A DNA stretch of 58,176 nucleotides from Pelomyxa schiedti (lineage: Eukaryota > Evosea > Pelobiontida > Pelomyxidae). A program made the translations under genes and the position numbers. How positions within the stretch are numbered: position 1 is the first letter of the stretch; every line of letters starts with the position of its first letter. Below are positions 20,016-31,454 of the stretch, piece after piece. The notes beneath the pieces are model-generated. The model was not told the DNA's origin and did not search any database. It saw only the letters and a list, made by a program, of their open reading frames with translations. The stretch lies in assembly GCA_020536535.1 (NCBI GenBank), contig JAHLWZ010000890.1:1-58176 (forward strand), given 5' to 3'.

Positions 20016-20398
20016 TCGCTGTACGATGGGAAAACGAAACGTTAGATCTCGTGAGACACGCGTCACGGTGTGTTACGGGTTGATTTTATTTTGTAAAATG
20101 AACAAGATCGTGTGTACTTGATTGACACGGTGTTTGTGGGTGTTGGGTTTTAATTTGATGGCAGTTACCTGTTCGTACGCGGTCGCGTGTGGTGTTAAAA
20201 CGGCGTTGTTTTTTTTTTCTTTCTATTTGTTTTCTTCTATTTTTTTAAAAGCCAACTGTCATTTTTTCATTCCTTCTTTGAAAAAGAATCGATTTTTTTT
20301 TTGTACGGACACGGTATTTTTAGTATAATTATTGGATCTGGAATCTTTATCTAGGCGATTGATATGAACGATAACCGGAATGTACAAAACCAACGTCT
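20016..20398. other. Intergenic region, T-rich, no gene seen
   Basis: About 380 bases between two minus-strand genes. Contains T runs near 20210 and 20295 and a short plus-strand hydrophobic frame without family resemblance. It should hold the 5' flank of the PX-like gene and the 3' flank of the 7TM gene. Confidence 0.4.
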
Positions 20399-22024
20399 TT
20401 ATGACTTACTTAGCGCATTAATGGATTTGTCTCTAAGTAAGGGTTTTTGTGTCGGGTCAGTGCTAGGGCTAGTACTACCTATTAACAACGTTAACAGACA
20501 TGACAAGCTGATGGGACCACTTTTTGTGTTTTGCACTCTAAGTAAAATAAGCATCATCACCAGAGGTAGAAGTTCCATTGATGTGAAGTACGCGAGGTCA
20601 AACCACCACAGGGCCTGGGAAACGGGCTTATCTATTAGCACCACCTAGGCGAGATTTAAATAATTGGTATGCAAGTAAAAAAAATACCATGACGGTCCCC
20701 CTGCATATAAAACAACACGTGCATAGCATTGTAATGGCAATCACACGCGGAAACACATCATGAAGTAATTTGCACGTTCGTAGATAGTTGGGTTTATTCT
20801 GCGTTACAATTCTATGAAGGATTAATCCTCCATATATTGCAAACGCCACTGCAAGGACGTAGTAAATAAGTACTGTACCCTAGGCATGGGTTACAAAGTT
20901 CATGGATAATCTGCTGAATATTTACAAAAATTAGAGATAATTGTATTTCTTTCCGCCATAGAACAATATCTGCCACAGAGTCTGAGCTACTGCTATATGA
21001 AGAACTGCTGGAGGTTTCTTGCTGCATGGCTTCAAGTCCAGTGAAGCAGGCAAATATAATTGTCAGAAACAGGTACATGGTGGCATTAACACCCTAATTG
21101 CTACTAGGCACAGGTACTACATATTTTTGGATGTTACATACAACCAGAACAATCTGTAGTATCATGTAGGTTCTTTTTGAGCTACCGGTTGCAAATTTGG
21201 CATGATACACCTCTGCCCTAGGGCAAAAATATGTAAAAAGGAATAAGAAAATATATTCATTCTACCAGCAGATGAGTACAATGACGTAACAGGAGAAGTA
21301 CATGTAACTAGGTACATAATTCCAAAATACAGCTACAGCAGAGGGCATGTAGCTGTCTTCCCAACACAGAAAGGCAAAAAATGTTGATCTAGCTTGGGTT
21401 TTTGGTGATTTTTTCATCATGATTAAAAAAAAAAAGTACATACTCCAGCATCCAATTACAAATAAGCAGTGAAACCAAATCTTATGGCTTTTACGATGTT
21501 GAAATGGAGGGGAAAAGGACCTGCCACGTGTTTTTCTTCACGCCACTGAACTTTCTTGTGCAACGCTTCACCAGAGCCGTCAAACTAATAGCAGATAAAA
21601 ACGCGTAGGCAATGGCCAAAAACACGTGAACACCAATGTATGCATCATTGTCAGGAGGAGGAGCATGCGACACGGACGTATCCCCCACTACAAAAGATGT
21701 GTCAGGCAACGCGGAGATCCACGGAATAAAAGTCGATTAATGGTACGCACTTCTCTCAACCACAAAGCGTAGCCGTCTCCCAAAGCTATTGTTGTACCTT
21801 GTGGGAGGCCAAAAAAAAAAAAAAAAAGCCCAGCAAAATAGCGCCTGCGTACGCCGGTTAATGCTGCAACCAACTAAGGCCAGCAAAAAGTAAGTAATTA
21901 AAATGAAAATGCCAGCATTCGAAGGTTCGGAAATCTGTGAAATCAGTGCCATCCCAACTTCTTCATTGATCAAAGGTTGGCTGTCCTCAGGGGTGTCTGG
22001 CTCCTTCAATCGGGTACTTGGCAT
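20399..22024 (-). CDS. Seven-transmembrane protein of the TOM1/THH1 type
   Basis: Start at ATG 22024 (MPSTRLKEPDTPEDSQPL). About five exons with hydrophobic spans: GIFILITYFLLALVG, GVHVFLAIAYAFLSAISLTA, then a loop KRCTRKFSG, a Ser-rich segment with DIVLWRKEIQLSLIFVNIQ, then VFAIYGGLIL, RVIAITMLCTCCFICRG and WWFDLAYFTSMELLPLVMML. The last two spans, with a cysteine-rich helix followed by a helix ending in ELLPLVMMLILLR, match the pattern of TOM1/TOM3/THH1 family membrane proteins (LLxEILPSALVLFILR in plants). Plant members sit in the tonoplast. The cellular role in protists is not established. No signal peptide is apparent. Individual exon borders are approximate, and the family assignment rests mainly on the final two helices. 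Confidence 0.6.
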
Positions 22025-22256
22025 CTCGGACCAACTTGCCCACCATCGAACTTCGCCAGGAACTCTTTCCTCTTTTCAAATTAACCAAAAAACTCAGGTC
22101 GATCAAGACTAGATCCAAGGCTTTGAGTGATACCGTGCACGCTAGCCGTAAACGCGACAGGGAAAAAACCTACACGACGTAACTACGTACGCGATACTAT
22201 CAAACAAACAAGCCCACTCTGTGCACAACCAAACTTGTGTCCCGAATCTGCGACAC

Positions 22257-25146
22257 ATGAACTCCGACTCGCCGACGTTGGAACCTGTACTTGTCACTCC
22301 CACGGCTTCGCCTACCTACGGCAATTTCGAGTCTGTTTCTGACTCTAAGCCCGGCACTGCCAGCGACCCCGTCGTATCTCGCATAGCACCTGGAGTTCGC
22401 AGTTCTGCCAACTCTAATTCTACCAGGAGCACCTCAGCTGGTGCCGGTACAAATTCTACATCTCCTGTACAAACACACATAGCACAGCCACTATCACACA
22501 CTCATCAACAAATTCCCTCGCAATCACAATCACAACCGCCGCCGCAGCCGCAACCACACTCACACCAGCCGTCGCAAGCACAGCCACAAACACAGCCGAC
22601 GATGCCGCCTCTGCAACCACTCCCAGGCCCTCCACCCCAGTTACATAGTGACGGGAGGCCGAGGACTCCTCCTCCACATTTTCAACCTAATGCGCAGTTT
22701 TCTGCAAGGCACTCTCACTGCCAACCAAACCCTTCGTCTACCAACCCATTGGCTTTGGCTTCGATGAATGGTGTATCTGTGGGAACAGACGGCACTAGCC
22801 CTCCTTTTTCTGCATCCTCGTCTATGATGAACACATTATCTGCACAGCAAGTACGGAATTTTTCTACAAGGAGATCCCACCCTCCACAACACAGTAACAC
22901 CTTACCTACCCACCCAATGAGTCATCAACCTGGACCACATGGCCACCCCCTTCTGCCTCAACCTCCAGCTCATTGCTCTACAAGTGTTCCTTCCTCGAAG
23001 CCTCCTGGAGGACCAAATGGATTAGATTGTGCAACTGACCCCACTCCTCTATGGGGATCACGGAGCGTTGATGTGTACACCAAAATTGAGCAAGTTGGAG
23101 AGGGAACTTACGGGTGCATACTACCTTTTTCAGTCATAAAGAAATCAACTAACCAAAACCCAAGGCAAGTGTACAAGGCTTCCTATCCCCTCCCTGGTGG
23201 AGGAGAGGAATTTGTGGCTTTGAAGAAAGTGCGCATGGACAACGAGAAAGAGGGGGTGTGTCCAAGCCTCCCATAGAATATTCCTCATCGCATCGCAGTT
23301 TCCCATTACAGCAATAAGAGAAATTAAAATCCTGAGAGAACTAGACCACCCAAACATAATTAAATTGAAAGAAATTGTCACAAGTAGAGGTACATCTATC
23401 CACCCTCCGACACAAGTCAATAATAGTATTAGCAACTGCAACCAACAAGGGAAGCATTTACATGGTTTTTGAGTACATGGACCATGTACAACCCTTTCAT
23501 TTGAAATCATTTCATGCTTACACTCTTCTTCCACCCACTAGGATTTAAAGGGTCTAATGGATACCCCTACTATCAGCAAATGGTTTACGCAGCCTCAGAT
23601 CAAGTGCTACATGAAGCAACTACTCGAAGGTCTCAACTATTGCCATGCCAATAGCGTCCTCCACAGAGATATCAAAGGTTTAGTACGCTTTCCCTCTTTA
23701 TCAGAAACTTATTCTTCCCCTTTTTTTTTTTTTTCTTTTTTTTGCAGCTGCAAATCTGTTGATCAACAATGAAGGAATTTTGAAACTTGCCGATTTTGGT
23801 AGACACACAAACAGCATCATCGTTTTTCCCAACACCGCTAGGTCTTGCAAGAACTTTTAATGACCAACAACGATACACTAACAGAGTGATCACACTGTGG
23901 TACCGGCCTCCAGAACTGTTGCTAGGTGATACGAGGTACGGCTCGGCTGTTGACATGTGGTCCGTCGGGTATGCCACCCATATCACTACAATAGCCTCAT
24001 TATTACGACAGTTGCATCTTAGCTGAGCTTCTCACCAATAAACCTCTATTTCCTGGAACTTCAGAATTAGAACAACTGGAGTTCATATTCAAGATATGTG
24101 GCAGTCCTGACCGCAACACTTGGCCAGAGGCCGAAAAGCTCCCATTTTATGATGATATGATGCCTAAGATGGCTAGGCAAAACTATCCTCGCAGGCTCAG
24201 AGAGGCCTTCAAAGAGTTAGTGCCCAATTCACTGACCAAAGTTTACATCAATCAGTGTTGCACCAGAAGCAATCGATCTTGTTGAAAGGATGCTCACACT
24301 CAACCCTGCCCACAGGATTAGTGCTGAAAGTGCCCTTGATGCAGATTACTTCTGGGCAGACCCCCGTCCTGCAGAGCCAAAAAGGTATAGTCTCACCTCC
24401 AAGTATCACTCCTTAACATGTCTAGCCTTCCTCGGTACCCCCAAAGTCACGAGTGGAACCTAAAGAAGCGAAGACAACAAAACCAACCACCTAACCCCAA
24501 ACGGCAAAAGGATGGACAGGGGAACCCAACTGCAATGGCCCATCAGCAAACAACGCCGCCGGCTATTCAAACTTTAAGTAATACATTACCTCCAAACTCG
24601 GGACCTGCAGTTGTACCCTCCACTCAGCCATTGCTGTCACATCCTCCACCTCCACAACATGTAATACAAGATCAACGTAACAACGTTGCCCAGCACCAAC
24701 CAGTTTTGCAGCCCTCCGTGAGTCTGTCACGGCCGTACCCACTACAAGCTGTTAACAGTCTTCCACAGCCCCCCACCATGCCGCAAAAGCGTCCAGTTCA
24801 CAACCTTGTCAGCCAAGCACAAAATCAACTGGTTCAGATACCAGCACAAGCCTTGATATGGGCTAATGTTGCCCGGGTTGGCTCGGGCATACCCCCAAAC
24901 ATGGTCCCACAGGTAGGCCCTTTGCAATTGCAACCCGGAGTTGTACAGCAACACCAATATACACAACACCCACGCCAAATTCACCCACAACAACCAGTAC
25001 AGAACCCGATGCAGACCCGGGTTCCCAACTTACAAGTACAACAGCATACCTTTCAACAAACAACAACTCCATACAAGTTTGACCCACCATCCTCTCAGCC
25101 ACACAGTGCGAATGCACAAGAACGCCCTCCGGCTTCTCGAACGTGA
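22257..25146 (+). CDS. CDK12/13-type cyclin-dependent kinase (CTD kinase)
   Basis: Start at ATG 22257 ([15 protein letters not shown]). About 285 residues of Ser/Pro/Gln-rich sequence precede the kinase domain: VGEGTYGQVYKA (intron inside the Gly loop, GG|GTGCAT...CCAAG|GCAAG), [14 protein letters not shown], the cyclin-binding helix PITAIRE, HRDIKAANLL (catalytic Asp), [21 protein letters not shown], and the GCxxAEL lobe. The PITAIRE sequence and the [19 protein letters not shown] context are typical of CDK12/CDK13/Ctk1. These kinases phosphorylate the RNA polymerase II tail during elongation in complex with cyclin K-type partners. A C-terminal tail of about 230 residues ([15 protein letters not shown] then Gln/Pro-rich) follows. 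The RS domain of animal CDK12 is absent, its place taken by Q/P-rich sequence. All catalytic motifs are visible. At least five introns of about 45-100 nt. Confidence 0.93.
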
Positions 25147-25476
25147 ACGTGAAAGTGGAAGAACCTGTCACACTCAAAGGCTCCGAGTTAAATACTGTCT
25201 TTTTTCTTTATGTACCTATGAAGGTGTTGATTGGCAGAGAAGGCTATTCTGCCGAATTTTGTGAGATTAATCTCTACTAACATAGGGGAATTGAATTCCC
25301 TTGATATTTCTAAAAAGCCTTCTTCCGCTCTCTTTTTCTCCTCTCTTGTACCAAAGTCGACAGCAACAAACTTAAGTCAAATTAAATGAAAACAACTCAC
25401 TAAAACCCTATCAAATGTTACCAAAAACCACGTGAAATCGAATTTTGCTTAAATAAGGCAGCTTACCCTTACGGGT
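25147..25476. other. Convergent intergenic region, nothing recognised
   Basis: About 330 bases between the stops of the CDK and deaminase genes. It would contain both 3' ends. No gene or repeat seen. Confidence 0.5.
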
Positions 25477-27622
25477 CTATTGTTGCAGTAACAACCAACT
25501 TATCCACGTGTTCCATTGATTTAGCCACCGCTGTTTGAGCTGAGACTTACTGCTGGCTGTGAGGCTACTGTGCTCAATTGAATTGATGGCTAATTGCTTT
25601 AGAGCTCTCAATGTTAATTCCCAGGCTGTACTGGCTTCATACCAATCATAAGATACACCCTGATATCCGTATATCTGCGTGCAGGTCAGTGGGATGAATT
25701 GAGAATGAGTCTTTTAGATTGTGATGAGTGATTCTTGTGTTGCTTTGGTTTGATTTTTTACGTTACGGCTAATTTGTATGAGAATAATGACTGGAATCGT
25801 ACTGCTGGGTCATCATTGTTGATTGAGATAGGCACACCGCTCCTCATTAGATGGACAGCGGTGTGATCCTGAAGATTGTGCACAAGCCGCAGCATTTGAT
25901 TAGAGATGGGGCACACTTCTACGAGAACGCCTTGTTCTTTGTACTGCGATGTGAGTAGTGGGTGGTGCTTTAGTGCAAAGCCATGGCCGATCCTCTTTGT
26001 TCCGAGAAGGAGGGCATCATAGAGATTCCGCTTGTGCGGGAATGTGGTTTCGCCAGCATGGAAGAAGTACGCCATTGTGGGAAGACTGGAGGGCACATTG
26101 GGATTAAAAATTAAAGAAGTTTACTCACTTGTTGTTGGCAGTGTAGTTTTCCATGGAGAGAAACTCGTTGATGTAGTAAAATAGTGGATGGAACCTGTCT
26201 TCTTCATCCATCAAGTCGAATCCAACTATAAATCCTGGGTATTTTGCCATCAAATGTGCCGTGAATTGCATCGCTGACAAGGCTTCCTCTCTTTCAGCAT
26301 AGCGGCAAATAGCATATATTATTGTCATTGACAACTGCCTGTATGTTAATTAACAAGGACGGGGCACAGTCGTTTGCCTTAGTTTCAGAGCCGTTGTTGA
26401 ATTGATCAATGAGAGACAAAAAGAGTTGTATGACTTCCTCGTCACTAAGAAAATTGTAGCCGGTATCCATAACAGCTGGGACACCACGCAATTCTACATG
26501 CTGTATTCCGTCATCAACATAACTCTGGAAATCATTCAAGACAGCAGCCTGAGGAAAAAGAGTGGGAAAAAGTTTAATGGGGTCATGTACCTCAAACACA
26601 GGAAGAAAACTGAGAAGTGATATACCTCTGCGAATTGTCGAATCGAAGTACACCCACATTTCATCTTGGGTGACTTTACCCCCTGGTGGGGTGTAAAACT
26701 GTAAGGAATGGTACAGGTCTAAATCGAATTGTGTAACATTGCCACTCGCTTTCCGCAAGTCTACAACACGTTGCCAATCGCTCCCGTTGGAATTCGGGGG
26801 TTGAGAGGGCGCGTAAGTGTAACTGAGAGGAATTCCAAGGGAATCTTTGCTACCAACATTAATGTCTGTATTATGAGTCAAGGTAAAAGGAGGAAAAAAA
26901 AGGCAGCCAATTGAAGGATACAACAATCTTGTCTATATGACCCAGTATTTATTAAGAACTGCACAAAAAATAAAAAAAAAAAAAAAGGTAAGTGCCTCTC
27001 AGCTTCCAACACACTTGCCAAAAGCTTCCCCTCCCCACAAAAACAAATACTTACTACGTGTGTTTGGGCATCAATATAAGATAAAATTTGAGATAGAAAA
27101 CGAAGGAATCTACATTACCCATGAATCACAGCCAATGCAATGAGTGTGCAACAAGGCACCCTTTGGCATGGCTCTGATTACACTCAGAAGTTGATTTTCC
27201 CCGTCATACGGCCCAATAATTCGGTCCCTCGCCTCGCGAAACGGCAAAGCGTAGGCAGGACTTGCCTGCGTCCTGGCGAGCTCATCGCCCAACAACTTTT
27301 TCCACACCTCACCAGCTCAATCCCACAATTCAAATCCCAGCACACAATGCCACAGTAACAACAAATGAGAAAGACCATCGTCAGTCAGGAAGAAGGTGTT
27401 TGTTTAAACTTGTTGTTGGTTTTTTTTAATTTCGGCGTTTTGATGTGATGAACAGACACCATTGAGTTCAGTTTGTGACATGTCAGTGTACCAGGCAAAG
27501 TCCATCGTGGCTTCCTGGTATATGAGCTGCTCCCTGTCCTTCACGTACTCTTCCAACGTGACGTACGAGGTCACGAGGGAAACGAACACAAGCGCAGTTA
27601 TTGTTGCTGGCACCACCCACAT
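25477..27622 (-). CDS. Secreted adenosine deaminase, ADA2/ADGF family
   Basis: Start at ATG 27622, giving MWVVPATITALVFVSLVTSY, a signal peptide or anchor, followed by EEYVKDREQLIYQEA, which matches the N-terminal helix of ADGF proteins. Later exons hold MPKGALLHTHCIG (HxH zinc ligands), FDLMDEEDR, YFFHAGETTFPHKRNLYDA, RIGHGFALKHHP, VEVCPISNQMLRLV and NNDDPA. The last exon is found only by splicing out 25650-25790: DDPA joins IYGYQGVSYDWYEAS and the product ends ALKQLAINSIEHSSL... with TAG at 25477-25479. The enzyme hydrolyses extracellular adenosine or deoxyadenosine to inosine. Zinc ligands and the catalytic HAGE motif are all present, so activity is expected. NGS/NNGS and NYT sequons fit secretion. 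Confidence 0.92.
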
Positions 27623-27725
27623 GTTCCTTTGTTTGTATTTGACGCCGGCGTTGTTGTTCGTGATCCTTATGAGAATCGACTTGATTTTGTTTGTTGGTTT
27701 CGCGATTAGGAAAGGACAAAAAAGC

Positions 27726-29461
27726 TCACTCTTCATCATCACTGAGGTCGTTGGCGGCTTTAATGTCCGCGAGCGCTTGTGAGCCTGGGCCAATCCATGA
27801 GTCCATGCGGAAGTGCCGTGGCTTGACCAAGATTCCTTTTCTTTTCAGTTCTGCTGCTTGGAAGGAACACTCCTAAGAAGGGGAGTAAATAGAGTGCGGT
27901 GACCCAAAGGGGGAAAGAAGAAGCTAGTACCTCATCCCACCCACAAGAAAGCCCGTATGTGGGGAGCCTTTCACTGGCGCTTGGGGGGTGGCTTATTCCA
28001 ATCGATACATATTCTTTGCTCAGTGTGAAAACCGCCTGATTTTAAACTGATATGAATCAACACTAACAACGGTTAGGGAAGGGGTCACCTGGTAATTAAC
28101 AGGTGTCAGTTGCTTTTGCAGTTTTTGGTAAATAGGATGCAACTGGAGAACATCCAGCTTCGCGTACTGCATTTGGTGAGTAATTTATAATAGGAAAATA
28201 AGGATTCTGGAGCGCACCAGTACTGCTTGTTTATCTAGGTTGTGGTCAAACCAATTTGGTCTGAAGTCGCCTCTCTTCCGGCTTTCCTTGACATCGTTCG
28301 TCAAGCCAGTCACTTGCCTTGATATGACCCAATAAGTTGCTAGTAACATAATGTGTGGGAGTTACTCCAGAACTGGCATAAATCCAGCTGGGAAAGGAAT
28401 CGACTTCCCGTTTTGTTTGTCTGCTCACAGTTAGTAATCAGGGTCTGGTTGTGGATGTACACACTCCATATAGCATATGCAATTTGAGAATCCCATACGC
28501 TCGATGGTACAACACCAAAATCGTTGTGCAGAAAGAAACTGTGCACGGATATTTAGTTCAAGTTGATCGGCATACGAAATGTAAAATATAACCTATCAGC
28601 TCGACAGTCATGAAATAGTTTCACAGGGGTTGGAGATTCGAGCAATTCTTTTAGTCCCGTTCCAGCAAACAATGATTGACCTTTTTCTCGTCCGCCAAGC
28701 CAGAATATATAAGCCTAGGCATTTGGTTACTTCAGTGGGTGTAAGGGTCAGGGAAAGTCAACAACCTTGCCAGGTACAGCAATTTGAAGTACGCCTAGAC
28801 CGAGAGTTTGATTTTGTCCCTCAGTGTCAACTGAAATAGTTGAATGCCTATATCAGACTAAGAAGTTGCCATCTATAGAAATCGGAAATACGGACTTGCG
28901 AAGTTGTGCCACAGCTGCGATGCACTGAGCCTTCGTTTCAATTAGATCGTTTGCTACCATAGTTCCTGCTCCAGTCTCAAAGTACTGCCGCCTTCTCTTT
29001 GGAACAACCACCTGCCACTCTTTTGGGCGCTCTTTTTTCATTGCTTCGGCTTTTTTCCTCTCTTCTTCCTCCTGTTGTGCGACTGCCTCTCTTTTCTTGT
29101 GGCCACCAAAAGGCTCATTCCTCTTGCGCGAGAAAAACGACGCCCCGGTGCTCACAACTTTTGGCGCTCGCTGCGATGGGAATGGATTTTCGGGCGTGTA
29201 TTCGTTGCGTCCGACTGCCGACGCCGAACTCGGCGTGGTTGTGGTGCTCGTAGCGAACGTCGACGAAGCGGCGGTTGTAGACGTGGTACCACTACTGCTA
29301 CTGGTAGTCGTTGTTGTAGTCGTAGACACGGCGGCGGACTCGGGATCTTGGGCGTCGGCCAGCGACTTTGCGGCGGCGATTTTTTTCGCTCGGTTGCGGT
29401 TCACCTTCTTTACCATCTTGCTGCCCTTGACACGGACCTTGGTTGACTTCGTACGTCCCAT
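27726..29461 (-). CDS. 3'-5' exonuclease, DEDDy type (EXD1-like), with basic N-terminus
   Basis: Start at ATG 29461 (MGRTKSTKVRVKGSKMVKK). The first 130 residues are Lys/Arg-rich then Ser/Thr-rich. After ANDLIETKAQCIAAVAQLRK a 48-nt intron joins to HSTISVDTEGQNQTLGL. The DEDDy residues can all be found: VDTEG (Exo I), LFHDCRADS (Exo II), WDSQIAYAI, and AYAKLDVLQLHPIY (Exo III, Y-x3-D). Introns of 48-60 nt restore each block. The tail ends FRMDSWIGPGSQALADIK...DLSDDEE with TGA at 27726-27728. Members of this family trim RNA or DNA 3' ends, and the closest pattern is EXD1/Egalitarian-type. The N-terminal basic stretch could be a nuclear or nucleolar signal. It lies about 100 nt upstream of the ADA2 start on the same strand. 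Confidence 0.85.
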
Positions 29462-29694
29462 TTCGCCACGCTTGCGCTTCGCCTGACGCCTGTTATTTCT
29501 CTACCTCAATTTATCTCGTGCTACTGAAAAATTGAATGGAGCGTCCCCAATCTGGAAGGACCGAGAATTCCTGAGGACTGTGTCTAATCCCTGAACAAGA
29601 TGACTACCCAAGCATGCAGTCTTGGGAAGTGGGGCTCTCACTTAGAAGTCTCCAGTCGCCTCCACACGCCCATTAAGCTGGGACAAACCCAACG

Positions 29695-31389
29695 ATGGCG
29701 GACGATGGGTCTGGGTGTGCATCAGTGACGTGCCGTGCGGCGCCCAACATAGCGGTCGTCAAGTACTGGGGCAAGCGCGACGAGGCCCTGATCCTGCCCC
29801 TCGCCGGGTCCCTCAGCGTGACGATGGACCACGGCGGGGGCAGGCTCGCCACCACGACGACGGTGCGCGCGTCGCCGAGGTTCGAAGAGGACACGCTGGC
29901 CATCAACGGCAGGCCGGCGGCGATCGACGGGCGAGGCAGGGCGTGCCTCCAGGCCCTCAGGCTCAGGGCCACTGTTCCAAATTTGGCAGTTGAGCGTGAT
30001 GTTTCGGATTTGGGTGTTTTTTTTTTTTTTTTTTCTTGGTTTGTTTGTTTTGAACTTGTGTTTGTTGGGGTGGCAATCAGGGCTTGATTGTAATTTGTTG
30101 AGTATTAGTGTGGCTTGGTGACACTCATAAGGTAGAACTGGAAGTTTCACATTGAATCTGTAAATGACTTTCCAACTGCTGCTGGTCTTGCCTCCAGTGC
30201 ATCTGGTTTTGCTTGCTTGGGTATTGAACTCCTCATATTCCTTTGTTTAACTGCATTTGCAGTGTTTGCTGTGGCCACTCTATTGGGTGTGGAAGGTGAA
30301 CTCTCTACACTAGCAAGGTTTGACGGACTTCATTTTCGTTTTCTTAACTGTAAGTTCACATCATTAAGAATAGGAAGTGGCAGTGCATGTCGCAGCATCT
30401 ATGGTGGGTTTGTTGAATGGGAGCCTGGTGTTCTCCCATCAGGTGAGGATAGTATAGCACAACCAGTTTGATCCCGTTCCACCCGTAAGTGTGTCTGAGT
30501 GTTTTATCTAGGTGTTCACAGATCATCACTGGAACGAATTGAACATGGTTATAGTTGTGGTATCAAGAATACAAACACAACGAATTCTTGACAATTATTT
30601 GAAGGTAAACGACAAAGAGAAGGAGGTTGGAAGTACGTCCGGCATGCAGTTATCTGTGAAAACCAGTGCCTTACTCAAAGTTTTTAACTTCATCTGCTTA
30701 GTTATCTTGCACTTATATCTCTACAGGCTCGCATTGCAACTATAAGTGCAAAAATCCAAGAAATGAAGGAGTGCATTGCAAGCCACAATTTCGAGACTTT
30801 TGCACAAATAACGATGCAGGTATCTTCAAGCTTGTAATAAAGTAACATAAACAAGTTTTCCACCTTCTAAAACAGAGAGGTCTTAGGAAAGTAACCAGCT
30901 TCATGCTATTTGCATGGATACATTCCCTCCTCTATTTTACTTGAATGATATCTCGAAAAGAATCATCCATCTGGTCACCAAAATGAACGAGTGGGCACAC
31001 CACAACATTGTAAGTCTCATTCACACAACCAAGTCCTTCTATTACTAATTTTTTTTACCCCAAAACAGGCAGCCTACACATTCGATGCCGGACCAAATGC
31101 TGTAATTTTCACACTGGAAGCGGATTTGCCTATTCTCACTGGGGCACTTGTTCACTACTTTTCACAGAGTACAGCTGCGGAGGTAACAAGGTCATTGCCG
31201 TGCACCCCACAAGTTCCCTCCCTGTCATTACAGCTGGTGGTCAATATGAGCACTTCGGAACAAGCGATAATAAGCCTCATCCACAGCAAGGTGCCTGAAA
31301 TCCCCTCACCCTTGAACATGCAATTCCAAACACTAATTTTTTTTTCACAGGTAGGACCAGGCCCCGTTGTATTATCCCGAACTCCTTAA
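29695..31389 (+). CDS. mvd: Diphosphomevalonate decarboxylase (mevalonate pathway)
   Basis: Start at ATG 29695. Exon 1 has [20 protein letters not shown], the substrate-binding opening of this GHMP-kinase-like enzyme. Following exons give [19 protein letters not shown] then SSASGFACL (ATP loop), [85 protein letters not shown] and a final [12 protein letters not shown] with stop at 31387-31389. It converts mevalonate diphosphate to isopentenyl diphosphate with ATP, in cytosol or peroxisome. About seven introns, mostly 45-60 nt, the first longer (about 150 nt with T-runs). The first exon is strikingly GC-rich (almost every third position G/C) while later exons are not. All conserved motifs are present, so it should be active. 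Confidence 0.95.
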
Positions 31390-31454
31390 TTTGGGGAAAA
31401 TGTGATGATTTTTGATGGCCTTTCGAAAATAAAAACAAACAAATTTAATCATTG

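Noticed and set aside
28853-29461. Treating the basic N-terminal frame as a stand-alone small nucleolar protein
   Set aside because: A 48-nt intron joins it in frame to the exonuclease motif STISVDTEG, and its last helix (CIAAVAQLRK) is the expected lead-in to an Exo I strand.
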